A stretch of 64,000 nt of DNA from Curvularia sp. ZM96 (GCA_022457065.1 JAJGBQ010000004.1:4464001-4528000); one strand, 5' to 3'; numbered from the stretch's first letter, positions 1-10,845 are shown. Translations and numbers: made by a program. The notes: generated by a model not told the origin, from the letters alone.

Positions 1-3000
1 ACGCAGATATTGGAAGAGGCTGTAGATTCAAGAGATCTGTATAAACGCTCTCGGTGTCGGGTCGGATAAGGTGTTGGAATGATATGGGGTGGACAGTCTC
101 TGCTCCAAGCCAGCGATCAGACACAGCGCGAACGTAAACCTGTGTTGGGAGAGGATCAGAGAGAGGAATGGTGAAGTCTAGTTCGTGGTCGTCATATAGC
201 TTTTTCCGTGACAAAATGAAGAACTCATGATGGAATATTTCAGATGTCTCAGAGTTTTCCACCCATATCCAGAATGACTCGGAGGTACCATGATGCCGGT
301 CATTCCAAACGAAATCAGGCGTGAGGAACAACCTTATGCGAAGTACGTCCCTGTTTAGTGGAGCAATCTCGGACTCGATGCTTAAAGTCGGGAAATTGTT
401 CATCAGTTTTGATATAACGCTTCCCATCTTCTTGTTGTGAACCATGTCACCGATCTCGGCCGCATCCATATCCCTCAACGCTTGTATGGAAGGATTCTTG
501 TGATCGAGGGCTCTTAGAACCGGCTGCGGAAGGTCGTACTGATGTAGAGGGTGCTGGAAAGACCAACATCGGTGCTCAATGGATTGGCAAAGACTCAAAA
601 GCACCAAACATTGGTAACCCCAGCGCCTGTTAAGCGCTATCATGAACAATGCACGAGCAATACGTGCAGCATTTTGGGTGATGTAATTTGTGTCGGAGAC
701 GAGCGTAAAGTCTTCTAGGCGTGCTCGGGAGATGTGTGCTTGTAGTAGGTAGTTTGTTTTGCCATGTGAGGTAGCGTAACCATCTTTGACTTCCGTTATA
801 ACGTGGCCCTGCTCTTTGAGTGCGGACAATTCCTTCTCTTCGCTCTCTCGTGATTGCACCTGGTCGAACTCGCCACTCATACTGACCATGGCTAGAGCAT
901 CTGCATCTGTACTCCGAGGTCGCATCATAGCGTTGAATATCTCGATACTGGACTGTTGTACATAGTATTGACTGGCAATGCGGCCGACGTCTTTGGCTCG
1001 CAGATCCTCGGTCGTCTCGTTGAAGATGATCATCTGACTTCTCTGCAAAGCTCGTGCGGCGTCGATGATGAGTTTGCGCCTTCTCCCGACTAACAGAGGG
1101 TCATCGCGTATTTCTGACCATTCGATACCGTACATCAGTGGGCTCTTTTGCATGCGCACAAATAAATAGGAATAACCAAGCCAGGTAACAGCCTCAGAGA
1201 CCGTCGTAACTGTCCCCAAAGAAATCTCGGCGTTGAGATTATCAATCAGTCGTGTAGAGAACCTTGACTCTATGGGCTGTTGCTCAGTTACAGCGCGCAT
1301 GTAGTGGTCCAGCCTGTCATGTGTAGTGCAGATGAAGCCGATACCGCTGTCCTGAAACTGAGGACGACCAGCACGTCCAAAAATTTGTAAAACATCAAGG
1401 ATACCAAGGTCCGTGAACTTGCCCTCTTGGGCGTTGTACACTTGAGTTCCTTTGATAAGAACTGCGGCGGCGGGTAAATTGACTCCCCAGGCAAGTGTAG
1501 CTGTACAGCAAAGAACCTTAAGAACACCTTCTGCGAAGAGACGCTCGATCAGGTTTCTGTCAGAGCGAGGCATGCCGGCATGATGGGTACCCATGCCTTT
1601 GCCCAGCAACTCTCTCAACTCTCTGCCCTTCGATTGTTTCATGTCGCGCACAGCGTTCTCGTATCGAGGATGATCTTGCGGGTCAAAGAGATCGGTGCAC
1701 TGTTCTTCCATAGCCATCTCATACAGCCGCCTAGCGGTCTTCACGGTATCCTTTCTTGAATGCACAAAAACCATGATTTGGTGCCCAAGTTTGAGCATTT
1801 CGATAACCTTGTCGAACGCGATCTTTTCTAGATTTTCACGTGACTTTGCAGTACCAGGCTTTCCCTTCGCACCGATGAAATGTTGTTCCAATGGGACTGG
1901 ACGGAACGAGGCATCGAAGTAGAACAGCCCGGCCATCTTGTTTACACGAAGGAAGTCGGCAACATCCACATAGTTGGGAAGCGTAGCAGAGAGGCCAACG
2001 ATCCGAATGAGCGACTGTGTACTTTCGACTTGGCGCTGGGTTCGCGCTACCAAGCTTTCAAGCACAGCGCCACGCTCATCATGTAGCATGTGAACTTCGT
2101 CTATGATAAGCAGTCGGACCTTCTGGACAAGCTCGGTGTCGCCAGTGCTCTTTCTGGTAACAACATCCCACTTCTCTGGAGTGGTAACGATGATTTGAGT
2201 GTCGAGAATCTCAGCCTTGGTCAGGTGCATATCACCTGTAAGTTCTCGTGCTTTAATCCCCAACCACGCGAGACGTTTTCCAAGTTTCTCAGTGACTTCG
2301 GCAGCCAGCGCCTTCATAGGCGCTACGTAAATGATCTTGAAATCTTCTTTCATGGGTTCGAAGTCAGTTGCTTCAGGCTGGTCAATCGGGTTTGGTACGA
2401 CGTTCTTTGCTACGGTGTTCAGAATAGTAAGCATCGCTGCATCCGTCTTACCAGCACCAGTAGGGGCGCAAATGAGCATATTTTCGCTTGTCTTGTATGC
2501 AACAGGGTATACCAGACTTTGCATACGGTTGAGAGTCTTGTAACCCTTGAAGGTGCGTTGACAAAGGCCGTCCAATTCTCGGATTTCGAGGAGTCGCCGC
2601 CCCGCCCCGATGGTGCCTACAGGCACGGCTGGGATCTCGTACTCCTCGTACAAGTTGTTATCACGATGCACCGTGTTGGGGGGCAACGCGTACTTCTTGC
2701 CATAAGCCGAAAGCTTGTTGCCTGCATCGTGGGCTTTGTACACATGAGGATATTGCGGCCCGGTGCGGTCCATGGCCGGTGCCAGTGAAGCATTTTTATG
2801 CTCCCAGTCTGCACGTCGCAGTGCTTCTTCGCGCTCGGCACGTGTCTGCAAGCGGCCCATAACGCCATTGCCGTGAGAAACTGCTGGTTCATGCAGAGAC
2901 CGCAATAGGTCATTGCGATGTGAAATGAGATCGGCTACAAGGTCAAGCTCTCCATACCCTACAATGTCTGAGAGCATCATTTGCAATTCTTCATCTATTT

Positions 3001-3427
3001 TGAGTAAGCAGGCGACATTTCTAAGTTGTTTACCCAAAGACCAACCATTGCTGTCGCTGGATAAGATAGCAGATATTTGCTCCTTCAGCATTTCTGCATC
3101 CAAACCAGAACTACCGCGAGCAACCTCAGCGCACTTTGCCGCTAGCCAGCGTGCGTCGTAGGTGTTACTCGAGGTGGGCACTTGCGCAAACTGTTCCACG
3201 TGGTCGCTGCTATATTCTTCTTCGTATTCATCACTGATGATGTCCCAGATGTCGTCACCACTGGCAGTTCCGGAAAAGTCGTCATTATCGTCGAAGTTGA
3301 TATCATGGCCGTATGAAGGTGTCTCTTCACCTCCAGCGGCGGGCAGATTCAATTCGGCGATGGCTTTGCGCATGGCCTGAAGCTGTTCGAGCCATTGCAT
3401 TTGAGCCTCCTCCATAGCGGGCGACAT
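1..3427 (-). CDS. SLH1: Ski2-like RNA helicase Slh1/ASCC3 (partial, C-terminus off window)
   Basis: An ATP-dependent RNA helicase of the Slh1/Rqt2 (human ASCC3) family. In yeast it is the motor of the RQT complex that splits collided ribosomes during ribosome-associated quality control. The frame is open without introns from the ATG at 3427-3425 to the window edge, giving about 1142 residues; yeast Slh1 has roughly 1970, so the second helicase cassette is missing here. Visible in order: an acidic N-terminal region, Walker A APTGAGKTD near residue 324, DEVH box LLIIDEVHML near 447, SATLPNYVDVA, HHAGMPRSDR, GRAGRPQF, then the first Sec63-type domain running off the edge. The start is chosen because the frame begins there and the acidic N-terminus follows directly. 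Brr2 is the nearest alternative; the DEVH box and the N-terminus favour Slh1. It diverges from YKT6. Confidence 0.93.
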   Translation of the reverse strand, partial: MSPAMEEAQMQWLEQLQAMRKAIAELNLPAAGGEETPSYGHDINFDDNDDFSGTASGDDIWDIISDEYEEEYSSDHVEQFAQVPTSSNTYDARWLAAKCAEVARGSSGLDAEMLKEQISAILSSDSNGWSLGKQLRNVACLLKIDEELQMMLSDIVGYGELDLVADLISHRNDLLRSLHEPAVSHGNGVMGRLQTRAEREEALRRADWEHKNASLAPAMDRTGPQYPHVYKAHDAGNKLSAYGKKYALPPNTVHRDNNLYEEYEIPAVPVGTIGAGRRLLEIRELDGLCQRTFKGYKTLNRMQSLVYPVAYKTSENMLICAPTGAGKTDAAMLTILNTVAKNVVPNPIDQPEATDFEPMKEDFKIIYVAPMKALAAEVTEKLGKRLAWLGIKARELTGDMHLTKAEILDTQIIVTTPEKWDVVTRKSTGDTELVQKVRLLIIDEVHMLHDERGAVLESLVARTQRQVESTQSLIRIVGLSATLPNYVDVADFLRVNKMAGLFYFDASFRPVPLEQHFIGAKGKPGTAKSRENLEKIAFDKVIEMLKLGHQIMVFVHSRKDTVKTARRLYEMAMEEQCTDLFDPQDHPRYENAVRDMKQSKGRELRELLGKGMGTHHAGMPRSDRNLIERLFAEGVLKVLCCTATLAWGVNLPAAAVLIKGTQVYNAQEGKFTDLGILDVLQIFGRAGRPQFQDSGIGFICTTHDRLDHYMRAVTEQQPIESRFSTRLIDNLNAEISLGTVTTVSEAVTWLGYSYLFVRMQKSPLMYGIEWSEIRDDPLLVGRRRKLIIDAARALQRSQMIIFNETTEDLRAKDVGRIASQYYVQQSSIEIFNAMMRPRSTDADALAMVSMSGEFDQVQSRESEEKELSALKEQGHVITEVKDGYATSHGKTNYLLQAHISRARLEDFTLVSDTNYITQNAARIARALFMIALNRRWGYQCLVLLSLCQSIEHRCWSFQHPLHQYDLPQPVLRALDHKNPSIQALRDMDAAEIGDMVHNKKMGSVISKLMNNFPTLSIESEIAPLNRDVLRIRLFLTPDFVWNDRHHGTSESFWIWVENSETSEIFHHEFFILSRKKLYDDHELDFTIPLSDPLPTQVYVRAVSDRWLGAETVHPISFQHLIRPDTESVYTDLLNLQPLPISA

Positions 3428-3743
3428 GGATAAAGCTGGTCCCAGCTAGTGGTGAGCGACGGTATGTATTGAGGAGGGTTATGGCTTCTGTTTCACGGCT
3501 TGGCAAAATGATGATGCTGTGGAGGGCGGCGGCCCGACATGCCCCGCCCTGGCGCACTAGCGCCATGACATAAGCAGCGTCACCCTGTTCCCTTGGCCTT
3601 GAGGCGTGCGGAGCGCTGCAATAGTCGCATTCCAGGCATCGCATTCTGGGTATATCTTGTCACTGGGAGCCAGGACCAATAGACCTTCTCTACAAGACTC
3701 GTTTTTAACGCTGCACATCAACGTTCCAAGAGAAGCCGCCACC
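3428..3743. promoter_or_regulatory. Bidirectional SLH1/YKT6 promoter region
   Basis: A 316 bp gap separates the divergent start codons of SLH1 and YKT6. No TATA box is obvious, as is common for fungal housekeeping genes. The YKT6 start has a good Kozak context (gccgccaccATG). Confidence 0.55.
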
Positions 3744-4588
3744 ATGAAGCTTGTCTACATCGGCGTGAGTGTCCCTTCACCGCTGCAAACAACCCCGTCC
3801 GGTGCCTGACCGCATGCAGATTTTCAAGAACGATACGAAGCCTGCTCTTGAGTTGACAAGCGAGGAGGACCTCAGCTCATACAACTACTTCGCGCGCGGA
3901 GGCATCAGCGAGTTCGTACGTTAACACCACCAACGAAGCCAGACAAGTTCGGGTGTGGCAGGAGCGTAAAGGACGTAGATGCTTACAGCATGACCAGACT
4001 ACCTTTGCGGCTGGTACGATTGCTCAGAGGACACCTAAGAACGAGGCCACAGATGTTCTGGAAAAAGGTGGGGTACAGCGTTTCTCCAGGTAACCTTCTG
4101 CTAACCTCACGGGCAGGATACATGTTCCACAGCTATTCCCCGTTCGACCCTATCTGTGGCGTTGTTGTGACCGACGAAGAGTACCCTACCCTTGCTGCGC
4201 ATCGCCTGCTCCGAAAAGTCCTCGACGAGTTCAACTCCAAGTACCCGCGGTCCGCCTACAATGGCTTTGCAGCAGGCAACCCCAAGTTATCATTTCCAGA
4301 GCTCAAGGATTACATCAAGAAATACCAGGACCCCGAGAATGCGGATAGCACAATGAAGATACAGAAGGAGCTCGACGAAACAAAGATCGTACTCCACAAG
4401 ACTATCGAGAGTGTGTTGGAGCGGGGAGTGAAGATTGACGACCTGGTCCAGAAAAGTGAAGGGCTCAGTGCACAGAGCAAGATGTTTTACACGCAGGTGC
4501 GCTGCCGGCTGATCTTCGAAGTCGTAGTAATTGGCGCTGACATTAATACCAGGCTAAGAAACAAAATTCGTGCTGCACCGTCATGTGA
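3744..4588 (+). CDS. YKT6: Synaptobrevin homologue Ykt6 (v-SNARE)
   Basis: A SNARE acting in ER-Golgi, Golgi, vacuolar and autophagic fusion. Five exons are read: 3744-3764, 3820-3915, 3989-4067, 4117-4496 and 4553-4588, with introns of 49-73 bp and standard GT/AG ends. The protein begins MKLVYIGIFKND (longin domain), continues with YMFHSYSPFDPICGVV and DEFNSKYPRS, then the SNARE core (KIQKELDETKIVLHKTIES, MFYTQ). The last tiny exon encodes AKKQNSCCTVM, the double-cysteine CaaX tail that in this family is palmitoylated and farnesylated. That 36-base exon would be lost in an unspliced reading. Phases agree at every junction. The exon 2/3 boundary (ISEF then HDQTTFAAG) is the least certain because most relatives read EFMTFF there. 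Confidence 0.92.
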
Positions 4589-6502
4589 ACATCGTTTTGG
4601 CTTGAATGTTTTTGCATCTTCTCAGGCATTGGTCCCTGGATTCTATAGTCGACATAAGTTACTCTTTATACCCCATTACCGTTCAGGCACTTCTGCTTTA
4701 CAACGATCTTGCTCTGCTAACCTATCTTGATCCGCCCCCCTGTTTAATTGCTAGGCAAATGACCATCATCATTGGCCTTTTGTGATGGTACAATCGACGA
4801 TATCGAACTTATCGAATACGTAAATAGTAGTGCCTCGGTGATTTGAAAGTTCTACAGGGTCAACAAGTCCTCCTACCGCTGGAATCTGAACCGACTGAAG
4901 TGTGCTTCGAGAACACTTCACTTCACCTTCCCTCTTTGCTACATCAGAATCGATTTCGAAGTCAACAAAACGCTTAACTTCGTCTGTGCTAAGAACGCGA
5001 CTGTAGAGCTCCACAACAAAGTCACAATAGGAGAGTGGATACTTCTAGTTTCTCACCCGCCCCTACTCATGTATCAGTTGACTCCATCAAGCAAGAGGTC
5101 CTTCCAAGGCTATTTTGGGGCATTCTAGACTTTGTAGAAGCCATTTGTATTGAGACTGAACTCCACAAGGACGGCACTGAAGAGGATCATCCCTTTCTTT
5201 CCTATCCCCTAGCTATGGAGTCCCTCACCATGATGTCGGTGAACCGCATTCGGGATCACAGTCTGGACACTGGCGGAGCCATGCACTTTTACCTGGCCTC
5301 CTCAGACTACCCTGAAGGGACTCTCGTCGAGAATGCCAAAGGAAGTCCGATCACGATCAAGGATTTTGTCGTTCAGGTACACGAGTTTCGCAATCAACAC
5401 CTAGACATAATAACGAGATACTGCCAGTTAGTCGGTCCTGATTCCCGTACATCGTATCATACGTCTGGTGAACACGACCTATCTTTAAAACATGCATGTC
5501 GTAGCACTTTCGAAGACAACATGACTATCAGTGTCTCCACACGAACGGATAGGGAAAGAGCGGTATCCGCTGAGGCGTGCTGGAAAATCCAGCGCAAGAA
5601 CGCAGACGCGATAGCCTCGCCCAGTGTAAAGCTACAAGAATCATAGTTCTCGTAACGTTAGTTCCAATACAGAAACCAACTTATACATCCGTAGCGTTTA
5701 CACATAAGGAAAGGGTCAACAGCGGAGGTCAATATATCTGAGTTCTTCGGTATGGCTGATGAGTGTGCGGTTATGTTACAGCCGTCGACGGTAGCGTCTA
5801 GTCGTTCTAAACAGGGAATCAATAGTCACGTGTGAGGGGCGTTGGCACGAAGGCTGACTAATGAAAGTAGGGCAAAGACTGATTCTCACGGCTCTTCGCA
5901 AGATCGCCTGGTTAGACAAGCAGCAGTTCTTAGCGTAATGGGGATCTGGTAAAACCTCTTGTTTTGTGACGCATTGCCTTGCACCTTCAGTCCAAACATC
6001 GATCTCCCCTGCCCAGGTCGTTTTTCGGTATACCATATCTACACGCGATTCTGTGAATTACTACATATGCCAGTATCAAGTCTACACGACCGATCAGAAG
6101 CACAAGGCAACCCAATTTGATCACGATAAATCTTTCTCATTATGTCACGTATTTCGTCACTTTCGCTGATAGTGTTACAACCTCAACACTAAGATCTACT
6201 AACGCTCTACTTCCCTTAATTTTGGCCTACGCCAGTGGGTTCTATGTCGTCACACGCTCTGCCGCTATGATATTATTGCTAGTAGTTTCAAACGCATCCA
6301 CAAGTGTACTGAAGTTTGGTGTATACTTTATATAAGGATAAATTTTCTGAACAAAGTCACAGGCCTATCCTAAGATAAAGTGTACCAGTACTGTTCCCCC
6401 GACTCAGACACCAGAGCTATGACAAAGAACTTCATAAAGGCGTGCCGTACGTCGAATTTCGAGAAATGTTTTATTTTGACAAGGACAGAATGGATGGGGA
6501 AG
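4589..6502. other. Gene-poor stretch, no supported gene
   Basis: Open frames exist on both strands (minus 4769-5014, plus 5035-5646) with ordinary-looking amino-acid composition but no recognised domain, no convincing splice sites and no agreement between strands. The minus frame, which contains GGLVDPVELSN, is stopped just upstream. They may be remnants of decayed genes. From 5650 the DNA turns AT-rich with many stops. Confidence 0.4.
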
Positions 6503-6702
6503 TTACCGACATCCATTAGGGTTGGTGCAATGCTGGAGGAATCCAATCAGTACGATTACTGAATTTAAAGATGGCTTATTTGGACAGTTCTTACACCGAT
6601 TTCTTGGCGCTCTTGAAGAGCACTGTTTTCATTTCTTGTGTCAATGACAGCACTCATCGCGAGGGCAGCGAAGACCAGAGAAAGCGTCAAAGTAATCTTC
6701 AT
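6503..6702 (-). CDS. Possible small secreted peptide (45 aa), spliced
   Basis: The ATG at 6702-6700 opens a clear signal peptide (MKITLTLSLVFAALAMSA) followed by VIDTRNENSALQERQEIG. A gtaaga donor lies at 6594. An acceptor at 6533, preceded by the branch-like tactgat, gives a 62 bp intron and a second exon 6532-6503 that adds HCTNPNGCR and a stop. Unspliced, the frame also ends at 45 residues (stop at 6567-6565) with a different tail. A TATA-like ctataaag lies 72 bp upstream of the ATG. Two cysteines in the short tail could form one disulphide. It could be a secreted effector-like peptide or a hormone-like precursor. No family is recognised; the signal peptide and TATA are seen, everything else is inferred. 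Confidence 0.4.
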
Positions 6703-6773
6703 ATTCGTAGATAAAGAATTGTTCTGTATGGTGTTTTATGTTCTCAAAAGCTTGTGGTAGGGTGTAGAGAAGA

Positions 6774-6781
6774 CTTTATAG
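6774..6781 (-). promoter_or_regulatory. TATA-like box for the small secreted peptide gene
   Basis: CTATAAAG on the minus strand, 72 bp upstream of the ATG at 6702. Confidence 0.4.
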
Positions 6782-7104
6782 TTGCGGTTTCATAGGTGCC
6801 TAGACTGAACCACTTTGAAATGGTTGTTACAGTGATTATTAAACATCGGCGAAATACAAATATGAAGAACGCGTAATTCTCACTAGTATGTCTAGCTATC
6901 GAAGTCCTTGGCTAGTAAAATACTTCAAGCAAGGAGACTGTTTCGAGTGTGGAATGCTTGGCAAGACAAAGTTCGTATAGTACTACAGTGGAATTTCTGA
7001 CTCAAAGAACCTTCCCCATGGGGAGATTCTGGGGATGCCGAGACTTGCTGACAGTCTGACATACTGGGGTCTCAGGTCAAGATTCCGTAGGTGGGTCCGC
7101 TATA
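6782..7104. other. Intergenic, nothing recognised
   Basis: AT-rich DNA with stops in all frames between the peptide promoter and the MITE. Confidence 0.5.
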
Positions 7105-7138
7105 CAGTCACGCGGTGGACAAAATAGTGCCGACACCA
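7105..7138 (+). repeat. Left terminal inverted repeat of the MITE
   Basis: Reads CAGTCACGCGGT and, after a short gap, GACAAAATAGTGCCGACACC; pairs with 7324-7360. Confidence 0.75.
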
Positions 7139-7323
7139 CAATGCTTGGCCCCCCTTCCACCACCATACCTTTCACCACCAGAACTACTTATAGATATAAG
7201 ACACTAAAAACCTCTATTATGATAGCTATCTTATATAAGACTGGAGCCTTAAAAGCTTTAGAAGTTGTTCATCTAACGTAGTATTAACGTTGTTGTGAAC
7301 GATTTGGGTGATGTTTGACGTTT

Positions 7324-7360
7324 TGGTGTCGGCACTATTTTGTCTACTACCGCGTGACAG
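7324..7360 (-). repeat. Right terminal inverted repeat of the MITE
   Basis: Reverse complement of the left end except for a 3-base indel and a change at the second outer base. Confidence 0.75.
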
Positions 7361-7738
7361 TCTTCGCTCAGGATTAGCTAGGATTTCTAGACTAAAGACA
7401 ATGCAAAACTGTAATTGGCCTTGGCGCGGCGTTTAATCAATTGGTTGAACTTAGTTCTACCCTCGCATATGGCCACCCCTATGAAGCTTTAGTCTAATAC
7501 CTTGGTAGTGTCAGATTGATGTGAATTTACAGTATCATTGTGCTTTTAGAAGCGCGATTCCCTGTCCTCCTTATTGCGCTAGCATTTCATTAGCCAGGAT
7601 AGGTCCTTCGGCAGTTCACAACATCTACATGTGGTTTCGTGAAATATTACCTACATATGCAGGTAGTGATACTGCTCAAGAGAAGATGACTTGTTAGTAC
7701 CCTAACTAGGTACCAACAATATCGAATGAAAACCTGGG
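7361..7738. other. Intergenic, nothing recognised
   Basis: AT-rich and stop-rich; no domain or repeat recognised. Confidence 0.5.
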
Positions 7739-8480
7739 CTATATAATGTCGTCCGTACAGGCTCCTGAACCGCTCTGTGGGATATCCCGCGTAATCTTTT
7801 CCGGCTTACCCGGTGCTATCTTAATGAACACACCCTTCACTGCCTCAAACATTCCACTCCCGCTACAGACGAAGACGAAGGCACCTTGGTCCCATAGTCT
7901 CAGAGATTCCCTCTTCTCAACCCACACCCTATACTGAACATGATTGCATCCACTGGCCCCTGCTGCCTCTGGCGTTTTACTGTAGGCGCGTCTTACGCGT
8001 ACAATGCCCAAGTTTCCAAACTCGTCGAGCTCATTCCCGTAGAGTGCATCATCTTGGCTACAACAGCCAGAGAACAGTAGCGCTGTTCCTAATGTTTTGC
8101 CTGCTTTATACTCAAGTACGCGCTCTTGTAAAAAGGTCTGGAAAGGCGTCCGATCCAGACGCGATCATGATGATGGCACAAGCTCCTGGGTTTGGGGTCA
8201 GGTGAAACGCTTCGAACGTCGCACTGAGATGCGCACAACAGCGCCTGGCGAAAGATCATCTGAATGATTCCATGTCACCCCGAGGAAAGAACGATATCCA
8301 TTCCATGATAATGCATTCAAGACTGCCTAACCACGGTGGTGTAGCGTCAGACGACTTCCAGTCTGGGGCTAATGATATGGAGTATTTTCGAGGACGAAGC
8401 AGCGGCCTCGGCGGCGGATCAACTTGACCCCTCGCGTTCGGGTCCTCGCGTCGCTTGATGCGTCGACGCCCTGCACGCCC
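7739..8480 (-). pseudogene. Relic of a P450-reductase (CYP505-like) C-terminal domain
   Basis: Minus-strand pieces in different frames recall the FAD/NADPH half of cytochrome P450 reductase or of the CYP505 P450-reductase fusions. In gene order they are LLRPRKYSISLAP (FAD-binding RxYS), AFHLTPNPGACAIIMIASGS, QERVLEYKAGKTLGTALLFSGC, EFGNLGIVRVRRAYSKTP and QYRVWVEKRESLRLWDQGAF followed by VFVCSGSGMFEAVKGVFIKI. Several frameshifts and stops separate them, and the usual DVW-type ending is absent. No P450 haem motif was found nearby, so a fusion origin is only inferred. The last piece (7739-8011) is the longest intact frame, 90 codons. Confidence 0.65.
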
Positions 8481-8859
8481 AAAAGGCTTGGCGCGTGCAA
8501 CCATCTAGTCCTTGTAGAAGGCAGCCTTCCCCACCGACGCTTCCACGAGGTAGTAGAATAGGTGTGTTGCAGGATCGACGCGCTTGTGGGGTTCGGGTTC
8601 CGCCAGTCGAGGCAAACGTAAAGTCCACGCTTAGAATGGCCCATTGGCACTGTAATGCCCGAGTGATTGACAATATCAAAGAAGGAATGTTTGTCTGTTC
8701 TCAAGCAAAGCTCTTTACACACCGCCTTGATCCGCGTGATCGCAGTGCTGTATGCCCAGATGAGCCAATGCGCGTTCAGGCCCTGACAAGTGTGGCTAAT
8801 TCCCGCCCGATGAAGCATCTCAAGGAAAAGACGGGAGCCCGCCGCTCAAACAACGCTTA

Positions 8860-8905
8860 GTGTAAGTGGTCAGTGCGTGCAACAGTTCAGTCAATGCAAC
8901 ACCCC
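8860..8905 (+). repeat. Left TIR of transposon 1
   Basis: Begins GTGTAAGTGGTCAGTGCGTG and ends CAACACCCC; exact partner at 10954-10999. Confidence 0.9.
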
Positions 8906-8959
8906 CTGCATCGCCAAGTGATCAACCCACTATTTTCAACACGCGATAACTCCACCACC

Positions 8960-10845
8960 ATGACAGCTATTCAAAAAGCGATTGCAGCAATCGATTCGCA
9001 AGGTCCGAAAGGTGAATTGTCATACCGTGCAGTTACAAAAAATCATGGTGTTTCTGCCTCAACTTTGACGCGCAGACACCATCACCAGACGCGTTCGCGT
9101 GCAGCTGCTGCAGAACGACGACGATTACTCCACCCACAACATGAAGCTGAGCTTGTCAAGTTCATACAAAAGGTGTCAGGGCGTGCTATTCCATTTACGA
9201 GAGCTATGATCAAAAAAAATGTGGCTAGACTTGCGCAATAGGAGCCATCAGACAGCTGGGTTACAAGATTTTTAAAGCGGAACAGTGAGAAGATAACCAT
9301 CAAAACCTCCACCGGCATCGATCGTGACCGTCACAAAGCTGATAATATTGAACAATACCGCAGATACTTCCGTCTACTTCATGAGAAACTCGATCAGTAC
9401 GATGTGTAGCCGCAGAATATCTATAATATAGATGAGAAGGGGTTCTTACTTAGGGTGACTTCAAGATCAAAAAGGGTGTTCTCAAAGCAACTCTGGGATG
9501 AAAAGAAGGTCACAGCAGCTATCCAAGACGGCAGCAGGGAGTGGATAACAAGTATTGGCTGTATTTGTGCTGATAGGAGCTGGGTAGACCCTATGGTGAT
9601 CTTCGAGGGCAAGCGCGGCCTTCACGACACCTGGGTACAGCACCTACAACCTGGTCTACACCGGCTGTTTTTGCTACCAGTAATTCTGGGTGGAGTAACG
9701 ACGAGCTTGGATTATCTTGGCTTAAGCAGGTGTTTGACCGCCAAACTAAAGACAAAGCAAAGCGGGATTACCGGTTGCTGCTACTTAACGGTCATGGCAG
9801 CCACATTACTCCATCCTTCATCGACTACTACGACTCCCATCGGATACTACTCGCAGTACTGCCACCTCACTCATCTCACCGACTCCAGCCGCTTGACGTG
9901 GGCGTGTTCAAGCCTCTCTCCACTGCGTACTCGAAGGAACTCAATAACCTTATCCAGCGGAGTCAAGGCTTGTATCAAGTGCAAAAAAGTGACTTTCTAC
10001 GCTTATTTTGGGCTGCAGTTACACGATCGTTCACGTCTGATAACATAAAAAGTAGTTTTGCTGCTACTGGCGTTCATCCGCGCGATCCCGAAGTCCCACT
10101 CGGACGCCTCAAAATCTCAACAACACAACACAATATGGATATAGAAGTTGGAGAGCAAGGTGATGGGGATACCTGGAGAGATCTCTCTAATTTAGTTGAC
10201 GCTGCTGTGCTGGATTCTTCAAAAGTTGAGGCAAAACGGGTGAAGCAGGCGATTCATTCTCTACAGGTCAACAATGAGCTCCTCCACCATGAAAACAGCG
10301 AGTTACGCGATGAGATAACCACCAAAAAACGCCAAAGAAAGCATAATAAGATTCTGCAACTGCAGCAATATAAAGATTATCAAAGTCCGGCGGTGGTGTG
10401 GAGTCCAAGTTCGGTGAAGGAGGCAAGGGCTCAAGAACGTCAAAGACAACACCAAGAAGAGCTAGAAAAACTCCAAAAAGAAGAGAGACAACAGGTAAAA
10501 GCTGCTAATACAGCTCTGCAGAAACAATTAAAATTAGAGGCAAGGGTTGCGCGGGAGGAGGCTAGAATGTTGAGGAAGAGAGTGGCAGAAGCGCGGGCAA
10601 AAGAACTCGCCGCCGCCCGCGCCAAGAAAGCTCGTAATCGCGCTGCTGCAACTTCAAAAAAAGCTAGAGATAGGCAAAATACACCTAGGAGAAAAGCTTT
10701 ATCAAGTCAAAAGTCAAAAAGATCGCGTGGTGGTGGTGATGCGGGCATTCAAAGTGGTGTTGCGTCTGCACCGCCGGCTGCGCAGCCCCCCACCAAAACC
10801 ACCACGCGCGGCCGCAACATCAGACTGCCAAAGAAATTTGAGTAG
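8960..10845 (+). pseudogene. Fot1/Pogo-type DDE transposase, degenerate
   Basis: Starts MTAIQKAIAAIDSQGP with a Psq-type helix-turn-helix, then a CENP-B-type HTH (residues about 55-95), then a DDE_1 catalytic core (YNIDEKGF, AAIQDGSREWI, HGSHITPSF, PHSSHRLQPLDVGVFKPL) and a long basic coiled coil. Lesions seen: TAG stops at 9239-9241 and just before the YNIDEKGF block, a frame change near 9670 next to a T5 run, and an Asn in LLLLNGHGSH where active members have Asp. The two stops (CAG to TAG) and the Asp-to-Asn change are all C-to-T or G-to-A, the RIP type. The frame from 9730 to 10845 is then open. Confidence 0.88.

Larger units (their letters stand above)
7105..7360. mobile_element. MITE-like element with about 35 bp inverted ends
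   Basis: A 256 bp non-coding element. The left end starts CAGTCACGCGGT and the right end, reversed, starts CTGTCACGCGGT. Both then share GACAAAATAGTGCCGACACC, with a 3-base indel between. A TA precedes the left end; the right flank is TC, so the target duplication is imperfect. The interior is AT-rich (ctattatgatagctatctta). CAGT-type ends and TA targets are usual for Fot1/Pogo relatives, but the ends do not match either full transposon in this window. Confidence 0.75.

Noticed and set aside
5035..5646. A 203-codon plus-strand frame
   Set aside because: Ordinary-looking composition but no signal, domain or upstream exon; a coding-like minus frame lies close by, so neither strand can be preferred. 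Left as an unassigned remnant.
8369..8860. Open frames of 86-149 codons on both strands left of transposon 1
   Set aside because: Frames overlap on opposite strands, lack domains beyond the reductase relic blocks at 8256-8480 and show no splice support.
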